Assembly: GCF_029016485.1 (NCBI RefSeq)
Contig: NZ_CP092106.1
Location: 496,001 to 560,000 of the forward strand
Reading direction: 5' to 3'
From: Vibrio sp. JC009
GTDB lineage: Bacteria > Pseudomonadota > Gammaproteobacteria > Enterobacterales > Vibrionaceae
Length of the DNA: 64,000 nt
Shown: positions 9,064-22,550 of the stretch, one piece after another
Numbering within the stretch: position 1 is the first letter of the stretch
How the letters are laid out: each line of letters opens with the position of its first letter
Program-made: the position numbers and the translations under genes
Notes under the pieces: generated by a model
The model's database searches: none
Told to the model about the DNA's origin: nothing
The model's input: the letters and a program-made list of their open reading frames with translations, nothing else

Positions 9064-9591
9064 TCACAAATTCCCAGGAAACTGCTCATCATTAATAAAC
9101 GGAATCAGAGCCAGAATCAGCGCCTGATGATAAACAGAACTCCGGGTCAGGATATGATTGGTCAGAAGGCCGATAGCCCCGCCTTTCTGCTTGATGTTAT
9201 CTGTCGAGTAAACCTCATCCATCGCCGTACCCAACTCTTTGCCTTCCTGAAGCTTTTCCAGAACAACCGGCGGTAGCATCAGGCTTGCCGAGCGGGACTC
9301 TCCACGTTTGGTTTGAGATTCGATAACCATCCAGGCAAAGGTAATATCTTCTTCGTTACCTGCTTCTATGCCAACGTAATAATCTGCATCAGATATTTCT
9401 GCCTTAGCATTTTTAACCCGGTTCAGGGCGCCCAGCTTGGTTTCCTCATTGGAAATAGGCTGGTCCGGCACTTCGCTGGCGACACTGATGCCGTCAAAGC
9501 GGAACTCCTGCTCAGGAAAGACCTCCTGAAAGGCACTTTCTACAGCGCGGATTTTTGCCGGGTTTAATGAGGTAACAATAACCTTCTTCAT
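9064..9591 (-). CDS. yjjX: Inosine/xanthosine triphosphatase YjjX
   Basis: House-cleaning nucleotidase of the YjjX/NTPase family that hydrolyses ITP and XTP and so keeps deaminated purines out of nucleic acids. The protein has 175 residues, near the family norm. The N-terminal VTSLNPAKIRAVESAF is the family signature for substrate binding. GISVASEVPDQPISNEET and YYVGIEAGNEE carry the acidic metal-binding residues. It ends 4 bp before the pheA stop region on the same strand (pheA lies immediately upstream), so co-transcription with pheA is possible. The slt-trpR-yjjX neighbourhood is familiar in vibrios and enterics. Confidence 0.95.
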   Translation of the reverse strand: MKKVIVTSLNPAKIRAVESAFQEVFPEQEFRFDGISVASEVPDQPISNEETKLGALNRVKNAKAEISDADYYVGIEAGNEEDITFAWMVIESQTKRGESRSASLMLPPVVLEKLQEGKELGTAMDEVYSTDNIKQKGGAIGLLTNHILTRSSVYHQALILALIPFINDEQFPGNL

Positions 9592-9595
9592 ACTA

Positions 9596-10774
9596 CTACT
9601 GAACCTTAACTTCTGTTGGCGTGATGTTTTCTATCGGGTAGCAGCCAAGCACCTTCAGGTGAGTAGTGATCTTAATCAGCTCAGCCAGGGCTTTCTGCAT
9701 GTCGTCGGATTCCAGGTGCGCTTCCAGATCCACGTAAAACATTTCTTCCCACGGGTTACCGATTATTGGACGGTTTTCTAATTTTGTCATATTGATACCG
9801 TATTTCTGCAGAACCAGAAGCGTCTGTACCAGAGAGCCTGCTTGCTGCTGAGTGGACATAATCAGCGTAGTTTTAGCCGGAATTTGTGTGGATACTTCCA
9901 CTGGCTTACGGGCAACCACGATAAAGCGGGTGTGGTTTTCGGTCTGATTGGCGATATTGCTCTTAATTGGCTGCAAACCGTAAAGTTTGCCACTTGAAGC
10001 ATTGCCAATTGCTGCCACATCACTACGGCCAAGATCTTTTACTTTCTGCATTGCATCTGCTGTGCTGGCACAGGACTCAAGCGTTGCATCTTTTAGCTCA
10101 CTCAGAAACTCACTGCACTGCTCATGTGGCTGAGGGTGTGAGTAAAGCGTTTTGATATCTTCAAGGTGAACTTCAGAAGAGGCCAGAATACAGTGCTCAA
10201 TTGGCAGAGTAATTTCGCCGACAATGTATAACGTTGTGTGCTGAAGAAGGTCGTAAACCGCATTGATGGAGCCTGAGCTGGTGTTTTCAATCGGAAGAAC
10301 CGCGTAATCCGCATGACCTGACTCTACGGTTTTGGTCACTTCTTTAAAGTGTTCACAGTTCAGTTCAACCAGTTCTGTATTTCTGCGGCTGAAATACTCA
10401 CGGCTGGCAAGGTGTGAGTATGAGCCCTTTGCTCCAAGGTAGGCAACGCGAGCGATAGGCTTTCTGCTTATTTCCGGATTGGCCTGGTTTTGCAGATAGG
10501 ACTGCTGAAGCAGCACTGAATCTTCAATAATGGTGTGGAAGATCTTAGTGATGTACGGCGCATCAAGATCATACTTAACATTGCCGTTTTCAATCAGTTT
10601 GACTAACAGCTGCTGCTCTCGTTTTGCGTCTCTGACCGGCTTAGAAGTCTCTATCTTGCTTTTGGCGACCTCAATACTGAGTGAGCGCCTTTCTGATAGA
10701 AGCTGTAGCAGGTTGTCATCGAGGTCATTTAAACGAAGTCTTATCTCATCAAGAGAATATTTGCTGTCTGTCAT
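9596..10774 (-). CDS. pheA: Bifunctional chorismate mutase / prephenate dehydratase (P-protein)
   Basis: Converts chorismate to prephenate and then phenylpyruvate, the committed branch to phenylalanine. The 392 residues divide into an N-terminal AroQ chorismate mutase domain (~5-90, with IRLRLNDLDDNLLQLLSERR and VAKSK), a prephenate dehydratase domain (~105-285, with VAYLGAKGSYSH and the LPIENTSSGS motif), and a C-terminal ACT domain (~300-385). The ACT domain has the phenylalanine-binding region around TKLENRPI. Expression is controlled by the PheL leader peptide and attenuator just upstream, and feedback by phenylalanine is expected through the ACT domain. Confidence 0.97.
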   Translation of the reverse strand: MTDSKYSLDEIRLRLNDLDDNLLQLLSERRSLSIEVAKSKIETSKPVRDAKREQQLLVKLIENGNVKYDLDAPYITKIFHTIIEDSVLLQQSYLQNQANPEISRKPIARVAYLGAKGSYSHLASREYFSRRNTELVELNCEHFKEVTKTVESGHADYAVLPIENTSSGSINAVYDLLQHTTLYIVGEITLPIEHCILASSEVHLEDIKTLYSHPQPHEQCSEFLSELKDATLESCASTADAMQKVKDLGRSDVAAIGNASSGKLYGLQPIKSNIANQTENHTRFIVVARKPVEVSTQIPAKTTLIMSTQQQAGSLVQTLLVLQKYGINMTKLENRPIIGNPWEEMFYVDLEAHLESDDMQKALAELIKITTHLKVLGCYPIENITPTEVKVQ

Positions 10775-10795
10775 GTGAATTATCCTTATAAAAAA

Positions 10796-10815
10796 AGCCT
10801 CCCGGTTGGGAGGCT
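10796..10815 (-). terminator. pheA attenuator terminator hairpin
   Basis: The stem AGCCTCCC-AACC-GGGAGGCT is followed by seven T on the minus strand, between the PheL leader peptide and pheA. The position fits a transcription attenuator. Confidence 0.9.
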
Positions 10816-10863
10816 CTCTGTTCGTTTTTGACTTATTTTTCCAAAACGACTTCAGCCCCCTGA

Positions 10864-10911
10864 TTAGGCGGTAAAAAAGAAGTCAAAAAAGAACAGGTTA
10901 AATTTATGCAT
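10864..10911 (-). CDS. pheL: pheA operon leader peptide PheL
   Basis: A 15-residue ORF, MHKFNLFFFDFFFTA, with seven Phe codons in fifteen. It lies between the promoter and the attenuator hairpin of pheA. Stalling of the leader ribosome at Phe codons when Phe-tRNA is scarce is expected to favour an antiterminator and allow pheA transcription. It was found by reading the minus strand upstream of pheA and is too short for standard ORF cut-offs. Peptide composition, position and the adjacent terminator agree, so the call is strong. Confidence 0.93.
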   Translation of the reverse strand: MHKFNLFFFDFFFTA

Positions 10912-10940
10912 GTTTAGTCATTTTCCTTGCTTGAGTAGAC

Positions 10941-10969
10941 ACAATATGAAATGCCTCATAAACCGTCAA
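10941..10969 (-). promoter_or_regulatory. sigma-70 promoter of pheL-pheA
   Basis: On the minus strand, TTGACG (10969-10964) and TATTGT (10946-10941) are separated by 17 bp, about 30 bp upstream of the PheL start. Confidence 0.8.
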
Positions 10970-10978
10970 GCAAAAAAA

Positions 10979-10996
10979 TAGCGCCCGGAGGCGCTA
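10979..10996 (-). terminator. Terminator of raiA
   Basis: The hairpin TAGCGCC-CGGA-GGCGCTA is followed by seven T on the minus strand. It abuts the -35 box of the pheA promoter. Confidence 0.85.
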
Positions 10997-11014
10997 ATTC
11001 GAAAAATCTGTCTA

Positions 11015-11347
11015 TTACACAGCTTCATCCAGATCCGGCACATCACTGTGTGTTGCCCGGCGGGAGGATGGTTTATGAACCAGTTTATTTAATTGACGCT
11101 CCAGTTTTTGTTCTACTTCGGTAATCGCTGCGTATAAATCTTCATGTACAGAAGAGGCGTTTAATTTTCCTTTAGGAACTGTAATGCTCGCTTCAAATTT
11201 CTTCTGTTTGTTGGGTTCCTCACTAATTGCTGTCTGACAGCTGATAATGTCTACTTGCCACTTTTCAAGCTTTTTAAACTTCGCTTCGATATGCGTGCGG
11301 ATTGCAGAGGTGATGTCGATATTTTTACCAGTGATGTTTACTTTCAT
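11015..11347 (-). CDS. raiA: Ribosome-associated translation inhibitor RaiA (HPF family)
   Basis: Short ribosome hibernation factor that binds the 30S decoding region in stationary phase and cold shock. The start used is ATG at 11347 (MKVNITGKNIDITSAI), preceded by AGAGGA about 8 bp upstream. An in-frame ATG at 11368 would place that ribosome-binding site inside the gene. The 110-residue protein has the beta-alpha-beta3-alpha HPF fold, with the conserved LEKWQVDI, ISEEP, HEDLYAAI and LERQLNKL segments. The acidic C-terminal tail (SDVPDLDEAV) resembles RaiA rather than HPF. It has its own terminator. A CRP-like palindrome lies upstream. Confidence 0.94.
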   Translation of the reverse strand: MKVNITGKNIDITSAIRTHIEAKFKKLEKWQVDIISCQTAISEEPNKQKKFEASITVPKGKLNASSVHEDLYAAITEVEQKLERQLNKLVHKPSSRRATHSDVPDLDEAV

Positions 11348-11411
11348 ATATTTTTTCCTCTGTTGCATCCCTCATGGGTTAACTCCAGATTACCCTTCTA
11401 AAGAGAAAAAA

Positions 11412-11429
11412 AAGTGATAAAGATCACTT
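11412..11429. promoter_or_regulatory. CRP-like palindrome upstream of raiA
   Basis: AAGTGATAAAGATCACTT matches the GTGA-N6-TCAC core of CRP sites. It lies 65 bp upstream of the raiA start. This is a motif match only. Confidence 0.45.
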
Positions 11430-11664
11430 AAAATGGAAACGGTTGCAGTATGGAAGCCAAATGTGATCCGTTACAAATCTGTTAAAGTTTTTCTCTAAAA
11501 AAGCTTGTAGAAGATTTTAGATTGGTTAGATTGGAAAGAAGTAGAGCACTAGAAATTCCCCGTTTTTAGGGATTTTGTACAGCCTGAAAATTGTGTTGTT
11601 TAAATTATGCTCAATAAGAAAATGTGATCCAGAACGGAACAATTTGATTTCTGGCCGAAAACTA

Positions 11665-11698
11665 AAACGCCGCATAGTGAACTCTATGCGGCGTTTTT
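11665..11698. terminator. Terminator of bamD (possibly bidirectional)
   Basis: ACGCCGCATAG pairs with CTATGCGGCGT around a 6-base loop. It is flanked by A-rich and T-rich runs, just past the bamD stop. Confidence 0.85.
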
Positions 11699-11715
11699 CA
11701 TTTTTTATAGCTGAC

Positions 11716-12441
11716 TTACATCGGATTGAGTCTTATCAGCTCTTCAGTTCGTTCAATTGCTTCTGTTAGTTCCAGCTGTTTATATGCTTCAAGCTGAATT
11801 TGCAGAGATTTTTTCGCCGCTTCTGTATCAGGGAAAGTTTTCTGTAGTTCCTGACAACGGTTAATGGCGGCAATCCAGGCTTCTCTTCTCAGATAAAAGT
11901 CTGCGGTAGCAAGATCGTAATTAGCCAGACGGTTCTTAAGTGACAGCATGCGCTTTTTAGCATCGGCTGCGTAGGCGCTGTCCGGGTATCTTTGCAACAG
12001 ACGCTTAAAATCAGCAAAAGCAGACTTTGCCGGTTCCGGATCCCGGTCAGAGCGGTCAGTGTTGAATACATCGTGCATCCAGCTTCTGTCCTGAGCCATA
12101 TAAGTCAGGCCGCGCATATACAGAACCCAGTCAATTTTGTCATGAGTGGGATTTAAGCGGATAAAGCGCTCTATGGTTGCTAAACCTAAAGGCAGATCAT
12201 TGTTTTTGTAGTAAACATAGATTAAATCCAGCTGTACCTGCTCGGAGTAAGCGCCAAACGGGTAGCGGGAGTCAAGTGCTTCCAGCCTTTCAACAGCGGT
12301 CATCCAGTTGCCGCTTCTGATTGATTCTTGTGCTTCTGAGTACAGTTCCGCTGCCGGAATATCAGGTACAACTTCTTTAGTGCTGGAGCAGCCAAACAAC
12401 AGGGTTAATGCTAGTAAGCCCGATAAAGTGCGGTGTTTCAT
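11716..12441 (-). CDS. bamD: Outer membrane assembly lipoprotein BamD
   Basis: Essential lipoprotein of the BAM complex that folds beta-barrel proteins into the outer membrane. The protein has 241 residues. A lipoprotein signal ends in LLFGC with the acylated Cys at position 18. Five TPR-like helical repeats follow, with typical segments SRYPFGAYSEQVQLDLIYVYYK and FADFKRLLQRYPDSAYAADAKKRM. Conserved RSDRDPEPAKSAF lies in the linker. It is divergent from rluD, an arrangement also seen in E. coli and other gammaproteobacteria. It has its own terminator. Confidence 0.97.
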   Translation of the reverse strand: MKHRTLSGLLALTLLFGCSSTKEVVPDIPAAELYSEAQESIRSGNWMTAVERLEALDSRYPFGAYSEQVQLDLIYVYYKNNDLPLGLATIERFIRLNPTHDKIDWVLYMRGLTYMAQDRSWMHDVFNTDRSDRDPEPAKSAFADFKRLLQRYPDSAYAADAKKRMLSLKNRLANYDLATADFYLRREAWIAAINRCQELQKTFPDTEAAKKSLQIQLEAYKQLELTEAIERTEELIRLNPM

Positions 12442-12574
12442 GACAGGAGTTCATTCCTCGAATATAAATAAAGTTTTCAGCTTCCGTTACTTCTGCTCAG
12501 TTAACAGATAGAATAGGGGCGTTATTTTTCCACAGTCGTGAGCATTAGTCTCATAGTTTTTAAAAAAGTTCGAT

Positions 12575-13549
12575 ATGGCCCAGCAGATAGAATTAACAAA
12601 TACCGTAAAAGAAAGCCAACTTGGTCAGCGTCTTGATCAGGCGATCGCTGAATTATTCGCCGATTTTTCACGTTCAAGACTGAAAGAGTGGTTATTGGAA
12701 GGTAAAGTTCAGGTAAATGGAGAAGTGGTGACTAAGCCCCGCACTCGTGTTATGGGAGGCGAAAGTATCACTGTACTTGCTGAACTGGCAGATGAAGAAC
12801 GCTGGGAAGCACAGGATCTTCCGTTGGATATCGTTTATGAAGATGACGATATCATTGTAATTAATAAGCCGAGAGACTTTGTGGTTCACCCGGGAGCTGG
12901 CACGCCAGACGGAACGGTTCTGAATGCACTTTTATTCCACTACCCGGATATTGCTGAAGTGCCGCGCGCCGGTATTGTTCACCGTCTGGATAAAGATACC
13001 ACCGGCCTTATGGTGGTGGCGAAAACTGTACCGGCTCAAACCCGTCTGGTTCGTGCGCTACAGAAAAGAAATATCACCCGTGAGTACGAAGCCATAGCTA
13101 TCGGTAAAATGACCGCAGGTGGTATGGTGGATAAAGCCATTGGCCGGCACTCAACAAAAAGAACGCTGATGGCGGTGAATGAACTGGGTAAACCTGCAGT
13201 TACTCATTACCGTGTTGCTGAGCATTTCCGTGAGCATACCCGTATCCGTCTTCGCCTGGAAACCGGTCGTACCCACCAGATCCGTGTTCATATGTCTTAT
13301 CTGCAGCATCCTCTGCTTGGTGATATCGCCTATGGTGGCAGAGCAAGAATTCCACGAGGCGCATCAGAAGAGCTGACAGAGATGATCCGCGGCTTTGACC
13401 GTCAGGCGCTTCACGCGGTTATGCTGAAGTTTGAGCACCCTATCACGGGGGAAGAGCTGGAGTTCCATGCTCCGGTACCGGATGACATGGTCGCGATGAC
13501 AGAAGCTCTGCGAGAAGATGCAAAACTGAATAAAGAGGAAGACTTTTAA
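12575..13549 (+). CDS. rluD: 23S rRNA pseudouridine(1911/1915/1917) synthase RluD
   Basis: Forms pseudouridines in helix 69 of 23S rRNA. Its 324 residues have an N-terminal S4 RNA-binding domain (~16-75, with GQRLDQAIAELF and SRSRLKEWLLEGKVQVNG) and a RluA-type catalytic domain. The catalytic Asp is D139 in HRLDKDTTGL, the same number as in E. coli RluD. The RTHQIRVHMSYLQHPLLGD motif is intact. The stop TAA is directly followed by the pgeF ATG, so the two genes are translationally close and form an operon. Confidence 0.97.
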   Translation: MAQQIELTNTVKESQLGQRLDQAIAELFADFSRSRLKEWLLEGKVQVNGEVVTKPRTRVMGGESITVLAELADEERWEAQDLPLDIVYEDDDIIVINKPRDFVVHPGAGTPDGTVLNALLFHYPDIAEVPRAGIVHRLDKDTTGLMVVAKTVPAQTRLVRALQKRNITREYEAIAIGKMTAGGMVDKAIGRHSTKRTLMAVNELGKPAVTHYRVAEHFREHTRIRLRLETGRTHQIRVHMSYLQHPLLGDIAYGGRARIPRGASEELTEMIRGFDRQALHAVMLKFEHPITGEELEFHAPVPDDMVAMTEALREDAKLNKEEDF

Positions 13550-14272
13550 ATGGATGTCATCATTCCCAACTGGCCGGCGCCTGCTCACATCAAAGCATTT
13601 AGCTCGTTGAGAAGCGGCGGTGTATCTAAGGCTCCCTACGAAGGGCTTAATCTGGGTACTCATGTTGGGGATGATATTCAGGATGTAGAGGTCAACCGCA
13701 TCACTCTGATTAAGGCGAACCATTTGCCTGCTGCTCCGGTCTGGCTGAATCAGACTCATTCTACGGTTGTAGCTTGTCTGGATCAGTCTACTTCTGAAGT
13801 TGTTAATGCTGACGCGCTCTTTACCAGCGCTAAAGGTGTCGTGTGCAGTGCAATGACAGCAGACTGCCTGCCTGTGTTGTTGACTGATACTGAAGGAACT
13901 CAGGTTGCTGCGGTACATGCGGGCTGGCGCGGTCTGGCTGGCGGCATTGTTGAAAATGCAGTAAAGCTTTTCGATAAGCCGGTTATGGCCTGGCTTGGCC
14001 CGGCAATTGGCCCGGATGCCTTTGAAGTGGGTGAAGATGTGCTTGAAGCCTTTACCGCTTTTAGTCCTGAAGCTGAAAAAGCGTTTATCAGCAAAGGTGA
14101 AGGTAAGTACTGGGCCAATATGTCTCTTCTGGCAACTCAGCGCTTAAATGCAATTGGTGTGAGTGAGGTTTATGACAGTGGCCTGTGTACTTTTTCTGAT
14201 TCTGAGCGCTTTTACTCATACAGAAGAGATGGTGTAACCGGAAGGCAGGCCAGTTTTATCTGGATTGAATAG
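13550..14272 (+). CDS. pgeF: Peptidoglycan editing factor PgeF (YfiH, multicopper-oxidase-like fold)
   Basis: YfiH/LACC1-family protein. In E. coli it removes mis-incorporated amino acids (L-Ser for L-Ala) from UDP-MurNAc precursors; related proteins act on purine nucleosides. The protein has 240 residues. The conserved metal/active-site triad is visible: H70 in NQTHST, C106 in ADCLPVLL and H123 in HAGWRGLAGG. The C-terminal SGLCTFSDSERFYSYRRDGVTGRQASFIW is the family ending. It starts directly at the rluD stop codon and is followed by the clpB promoter. Confidence 0.95.
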   Translation: MDVIIPNWPAPAHIKAFSSLRSGGVSKAPYEGLNLGTHVGDDIQDVEVNRITLIKANHLPAAPVWLNQTHSTVVACLDQSTSEVVNADALFTSAKGVVCSAMTADCLPVLLTDTEGTQVAAVHAGWRGLAGGIVENAVKLFDKPVMAWLGPAIGPDAFEVGEDVLEAFTAFSPEAEKAFISKGEGKYWANMSLLATQRLNAIGVSEVYDSGLCTFSDSERFYSYRRDGVTGRQASFIWIE

Positions 14273-14333
14273 CCCTCTTTAATTTCTGCATCTAATCTAC
14301 CTCTCAAATTTTCAGGGCTGAAGCTGTCAGCCC

Positions 14334-14362
14334 CTTGAAAAAACTCTCCTCAGTATCCATCT
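14334..14362 (+). promoter_or_regulatory. sigma-32 (heat shock) promoter of clpB
   Basis: CTTGAAA (14334-14340) and CCATCT (14357-14362, matching the end of CCCCATNT) are separated by 14 bp when aligned to the full boxes. The site lies about 45 bp upstream of the clpB ATG. Confidence 0.75.
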
Positions 14363-14404
14363 TTTTTGCATAACGTATTCTTCTCTCTGAGGTTTCGGAT
14401 TGTC

Positions 14405-16987
14405 ATGCGACTAGATAGATTTACCAGTAAATTTCAGCTTGCGATCTCTGATGCGCAGTCTTTGGCGCTGGGGCGCGATCACCAGTATATAGAACCGGTT
14501 CACCTGATGGTTTCTTTGCTGAACCAGGACGGAAGTACGGTTCGGCCTCTGCTGACTATGCTTAACGTGGATGTTGTTCAGCTCAGGTCTAAATTATCTG
14601 AAATGCTGGATCGCCTGCCAAAAGTTAGCGGAATTGGTGGCGATGTACAGCTTTCCAGCGGTATGGGTGTGCTGTTCAACCTTTGTGACAAAGTGGCTCA
14701 GAAAAGACAGGATAGCTATATTTCGTCGGAAATATTCCTGCTGGCTGCGGTGGAAGATAAAGGTCCGCTGGGTGATGTCCTTCGTGAGATGGGGCTGACG
14801 GAAGATAAAGTTTCAGAAGCCATAGAGAAGGTTCGTGGTGGTCAGAAGGTGGATGACCCGAATGCTGAAGAAAAGCGTCAGGCTCTGGAAAAGTTCACTA
14901 TCGATCTGACTGAGCGTGCTGAGCAGGGCAAGCTTGATCCTGTTATCGGCCGCGATGACGAAATTCGCCGCACGATTCAGGTGCTCCAGCGCCGTACCAA
15001 AAATAACCCTGTCATTATTGGTGAGCCAGGGGTGGGTAAAACCGCTATTGTTGAAGGGCTTGCTCAGCGTATTGTGAATAATGAGGTGCCGGAAGGTCTG
15101 AGAGGCCGAAGAGTACTTTCTCTGGATCTGGGCGCTCTGGTTGCAGGGGCAAAATACCGGGGTGAATTTGAAGAGCGCCTGAAATCAGTGTTAACCGAGC
15201 TGTCAAAAGAAGAGGGGAATATCATTCTCTTTATTGATGAGCTGCATACCATGGTCGGAGCCGGTAAGGGTGAAGGCTCAATGGATGCGGGCAATATGCT
15301 TAAGCCAGCTCTTGCCCGTGGTGAGTTGCACTGCGTGGGAGCCACCACTCTGGATGAATACCGTCAGTATATAGAGAAGGATGCCGCTCTTGAGCGCCGT
15401 TTCCAGAAAGTGCTGGTGGATGAACCAACAGTGGAAGATACAGTGGCAATTCTGCGTGGTCTGAAAGAGCGCTACGAGCTTCACCATCATGTAGAGATCA
15501 CCGATCCGGCAATTGTTGCTGCTGCCAGTCTGTCTCACCGCTATATTTCAGACCGCCAACTGCCGGATAAAGCTATCGACTTAATTGATGAGGCTGCATC
15601 CAGTATCCGGCTGCAAATTGATTCCAAACCTGAATCTCTGGATAAGCTGGAACGGAAAATCATCCAGCTAAAGATAGAGCAGCAGGCTCTTATTAACGAA
15701 GTTGATGAAGCAAGCAGTAAGCGGCTGGAAACCATCAATGATGAACTCTCTGACAAAGAGCGTGAATACGCAGAGTTAGAAGAGGTATGGAATGCAGAAA
15801 AAGCGGCACTATCCGGAACCCAGCATATAAAGACAGCTCTTGAGCAGGCAAGAATGGATATGGATATTGCCCGCCGTGCCGGTGATCTTAACCGGATGTC
15901 AGAACTTCAGTACGGCAGAATTCCTGAGCTGGAAAAACAGCTGGACCTTGCGACTCAGGCAGAAATGCATGAAATGACACTGCTGCGAAATAAGGTAACC
16001 GATGCAGAAATAGCAGAGGTGCTTTCCAAGCAGACGGGAATCCCGGTATCGAAAATGTTAGAAGCAGAAAAAGAGAAGCTGCTTCGTATGGAAGATGTGT
16101 TGCATAAACGCGTAGTTGGTCAGCAGGAAGCGGTTCAGGTGGTATCGGATTCTATTCGCCGTAGCAGGGCGGGGTTGTCTGATCCAAATAAGCCTATTGG
16201 TTCGTTCCTGTTCTTAGGGCCGACTGGTGTGGGTAAAACAGAGCTTTGTAAAACTCTGGCTGCTTTTATGTTTGACAGTGAAGATGCCATGGTGCGTATC
16301 GATATGTCCGAGTTTATGGAGAAGCACTCTGTAGCTCGCCTGGTTGGTGCACCTCCTGGTTATGTCGGATATGAAGAAGGCGGCTATCTGACAGAAGCGG
16401 TAAGAAGAAAGCCTTATTCTGTAATTTTGCTGGATGAAGTAGAAAAAGCGCATCCGGATGTTTTCAATATCCTGCTTCAGGTTCTGGATGATGGCCGTTT
16501 AACAGATGGCCAGGGAAGAACAGTAGATTTCAGAAATACCGTAGTGATTATGACGTCGAATCTGGGGTCAGACCGAATCCAGGAAAACTTTATGCATCTC
16601 GATTATGACGGAATCAAGCGTGAAGTGATGGAAGTGGTAAATAAGCATTTCCGTCCGGAGTTTCTAAACCGTGTTGATGAAAGCGTGGTATTCCATCCAT
16701 TGGGGCAGGAACATATCCAGTCTATTGCTTCCATTCAATTGGACAGGCTGGCCAAGCGCATGGCCGAAAATGGTTACAAGCTTGAGGTATCTCATAAAGC
16801 GCTGGAGCTGATTGCTCAGGTTGGTTTTGATCCTGTCTTTGGTGCAAGACCGCTGAAAAGAGCAATTCAACATAGTGTGGAGAACCCGCTGGCGAAGGCG
16901 ATACTGGCCGGTAAGGTTAATCCGGATAAGGCGATTCAGTTATTGGTCAACAATGATAGGATCATTGCGCACCAGTCACAATTGTAG
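14405..16987 (+). CDS. clpB: ATP-dependent disaggregase ClpB
   Basis: Hexameric AAA+ chaperone that solubilises aggregates together with DnaK. The start chosen is ATG at 14405 ([23 protein letters not shown]), which matches the family; an upstream ATG at 14366 adds residues not seen in ClpB and overlaps the heat-shock promoter. The protein has 860 residues. It has an N-domain (1-145), Walker A1 GEPGVGKT at 206-213, a coiled-coil M-domain (~410-525), Walker A2 GPTGVGKT at 605-612 and the C-terminal [12 protein letters not shown] sensor-2 motif. These positions coincide with E. coli ClpB. A terminator lies 25 bp downstream. Confidence 0.98.
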   Translation: MRLDRFTSKFQLAISDAQSLALGRDHQYIEPVHLMVSLLNQDGSTVRPLLTMLNVDVVQLRSKLSEMLDRLPKVSGIGGDVQLSSGMGVLFNLCDKVAQKRQDSYISSEIFLLAAVEDKGPLGDVLREMGLTEDKVSEAIEKVRGGQKVDDPNAEEKRQALEKFTIDLTERAEQGKLDPVIGRDDEIRRTIQVLQRRTKNNPVIIGEPGVGKTAIVEGLAQRIVNNEVPEGLRGRRVLSLDLGALVAGAKYRGEFEERLKSVLTELSKEEGNIILFIDELHTMVGAGKGEGSMDAGNMLKPALARGELHCVGATTLDEYRQYIEKDAALERRFQKVLVDEPTVEDTVAILRGLKERYELHHHVEITDPAIVAAASLSHRYISDRQLPDKAIDLIDEAASSIRLQIDSKPESLDKLERKIIQLKIEQQALINEVDEASSKRLETINDELSDKEREYAELEEVWNAEKAALSGTQHIKTALEQARMDMDIARRAGDLNRMSELQYGRIPELEKQLDLATQAEMHEMTLLRNKVTDAEIAEVLSKQTGIPVSKMLEAEKEKLLRMEDVLHKRVVGQQEAVQVVSDSIRRSRAGLSDPNKPIGSFLFLGPTGVGKTELCKTLAAFMFDSEDAMVRIDMSEFMEKHSVARLVGAPPGYVGYEEGGYLTEAVRRKPYSVILLDEVEKAHPDVFNILLQVLDDGRLTDGQGRTVDFRNTVVIMTSNLGSDRIQENFMHLDYDGIKREVMEVVNKHFRPEFLNRVDESVVFHPLGQEHIQSIASIQLDRLAKRMAENGYKLEVSHKALELIAQVGFDPVFGARPLKRAIQHSVENPLAKAILAGKVNPDKAIQLLVNNDRIIAHQSQL

Positions 16988-17011
16988 ACGGGTAACTATC
17001 AGCAAATAGAT

Positions 17012-17039
17012 AAAAAAGGGGCAGTTAAGCTCCTTTTTT
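17012..17039 (+). terminator. Terminator of clpB
   Basis: AAAAAAGGGGC and GCTCCTTTTTT flank a short loop (AGTTAA), followed by the T-run. Confidence 0.8.
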
Positions 17040-17101
17040 ATACGTTTTGAATGAATTCTGACCGAACAATATCTTTTTTATAAAAAAACTTCATTTAAGG
17101 G

Positions 17102-17129
17102 TTGTGCTCATCTGAATTCTCCCTATAAT
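17102..17129 (+). promoter_or_regulatory. rrn promoter P1
   Basis: TTGTGC (17102-17107), a 16-bp spacer and TATAAT (17124-17129) are followed by the GC-rich discriminator GCGCCTCC, expected for stringent control. An AT-rich UP-element-like tract lies upstream (17070-17096). The 16988-17469 gap holds the clpB terminator, P1, P2 and the 16S leader. Confidence 0.8.
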
Positions 17130-17218
17130 GCGCCTCCGTTGTCACGGAATAGTCGCTCACTGAGCACTGGTGATTAACGAGGTCAAAATTGACTGAGAAA
17201 AAAAGTTGAAAAAAGTGT

Positions 17219-17246
17219 TTGACACTGAGACTTATCTCGCTAAAAT
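17219..17246 (+). promoter_or_regulatory. rrn promoter P2
   Basis: TTGACA (17219-17224) and TAAAAT (17241-17246) are separated by 16 bp, upstream of the antiterminator boxA. Confidence 0.75.
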
Positions 17247-17291
17247 GACCGTCCGTTTTGAGAGTTCTGTAACAAGAATGCAATCAAAACC

Positions 17292-17303
17292 TGCTCTTTA
17301 ACA
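17292..17303 (+). promoter_or_regulatory. boxA antitermination site of the rrn leader
   Basis: TGCTCTTTAACA, the rRNA boxA sequence, precedes 16S. A second copy is at 19342-19353 ahead of 23S. Confidence 0.9.
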
Positions 17304-17469
17304 ATTTAAACCTATCAATCTGTGTGGGCACTCGTTGATGACAATCAAAATAGTTTCTTCGGAAACAATTTGGTTTCAATGAACTGAGTGACCAATCGAT
17401 AGAAATATCGGCACAGTCAATTCAACATTACATGTAATGTTATCAGTATTCATTGAGCCTCAAAATCTT

Positions 17470-19022
<1,553 letters not shown>

Positions 19023-19090
19023 AACGATAGATTGTTGTTGATTAGTGTCCACACAGATTGATTAGGTTTAGAAAGTAAAGAGACGATGCT

Positions 19091-19167
19091 GGGTCTGTAG
19101 CTCAGGTGGTTAGAGCGTTCGCCTGATAAGCGAGAGGTCGGTGGTTCAAGTCCACTCAGACCCACCA
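19091..19167 (+). tRNA. ileT: tRNA-Ile (GAT)
   Basis: 77-nt cloverleaf with encoded CCA. The anticodon loop is CTGATAA and the T-loop GGTTCAAGTCC. It lies in the 16S-23S spacer. Confidence 0.97.
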
Positions 19168-19210
19168 ATTTTTCTTCCCGGTTGAATTGGATGGCATCGA
19201 CACTTTTGAT

Positions 19211-19286
19211 GGGGCTATAGCTCAGCTGGGAGAGCGCCTGCCTTGCACGCAGGAGGTCAGCAGTTCGATCCTGCTTAGCTCCACCA
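19211..19286 (+). tRNA. alaT: tRNA-Ala (TGC)
   Basis: 76-nt cloverleaf with encoded CCA and anticodon loop CTTGCAC. It lies in the 16S-23S spacer, 43 bp after tRNA-Ile. Confidence 0.97.
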
Positions 19287-19592
19287 TCTTTAAGGGTTTT
19301 TCCTTAAGAATCTTTAAAAATGGTTTTCGAAAGAAAATCTTTGCTCTTTAACAATTTGGAAAGCTGACAATTATCTATTTTGATTGAATAGATAATGTAA
19401 AAGTTCTCAAATCCTATTTCTTAGGAAATAGGTACCAAAACAACACATTCAAGTGTTCTTGGGAATGACATTTATGTTGTTCATATTTGAGTCCGGCAAA
19501 ATCGTGTCTGCACATGTATAAAAATGCAGACAAACTTTGGTTGTTTGATTAAACAATCTTAAGCGTTTCTTCGAAACTTCTTGGGGTTGTAT
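19287..19592 (+). other. tRNA-Ala to 23S spacer with boxA
   Basis: 306-bp transcribed spacer. It contains boxA (TGCTCTTTAACA, 19342-19353) and sequences near both ends that would form the 23S processing stem with downstream bases. No gene is seen. Confidence 0.7.
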
Positions 19593-22482
<2,890 letters not shown>

Positions 22483-22550
22483 ACAACACCCAAGGGGTTT
22501 TGATGGACTCAAAGCAAGAACGAATAAACTTGAATGTGAATTGAGAATCT

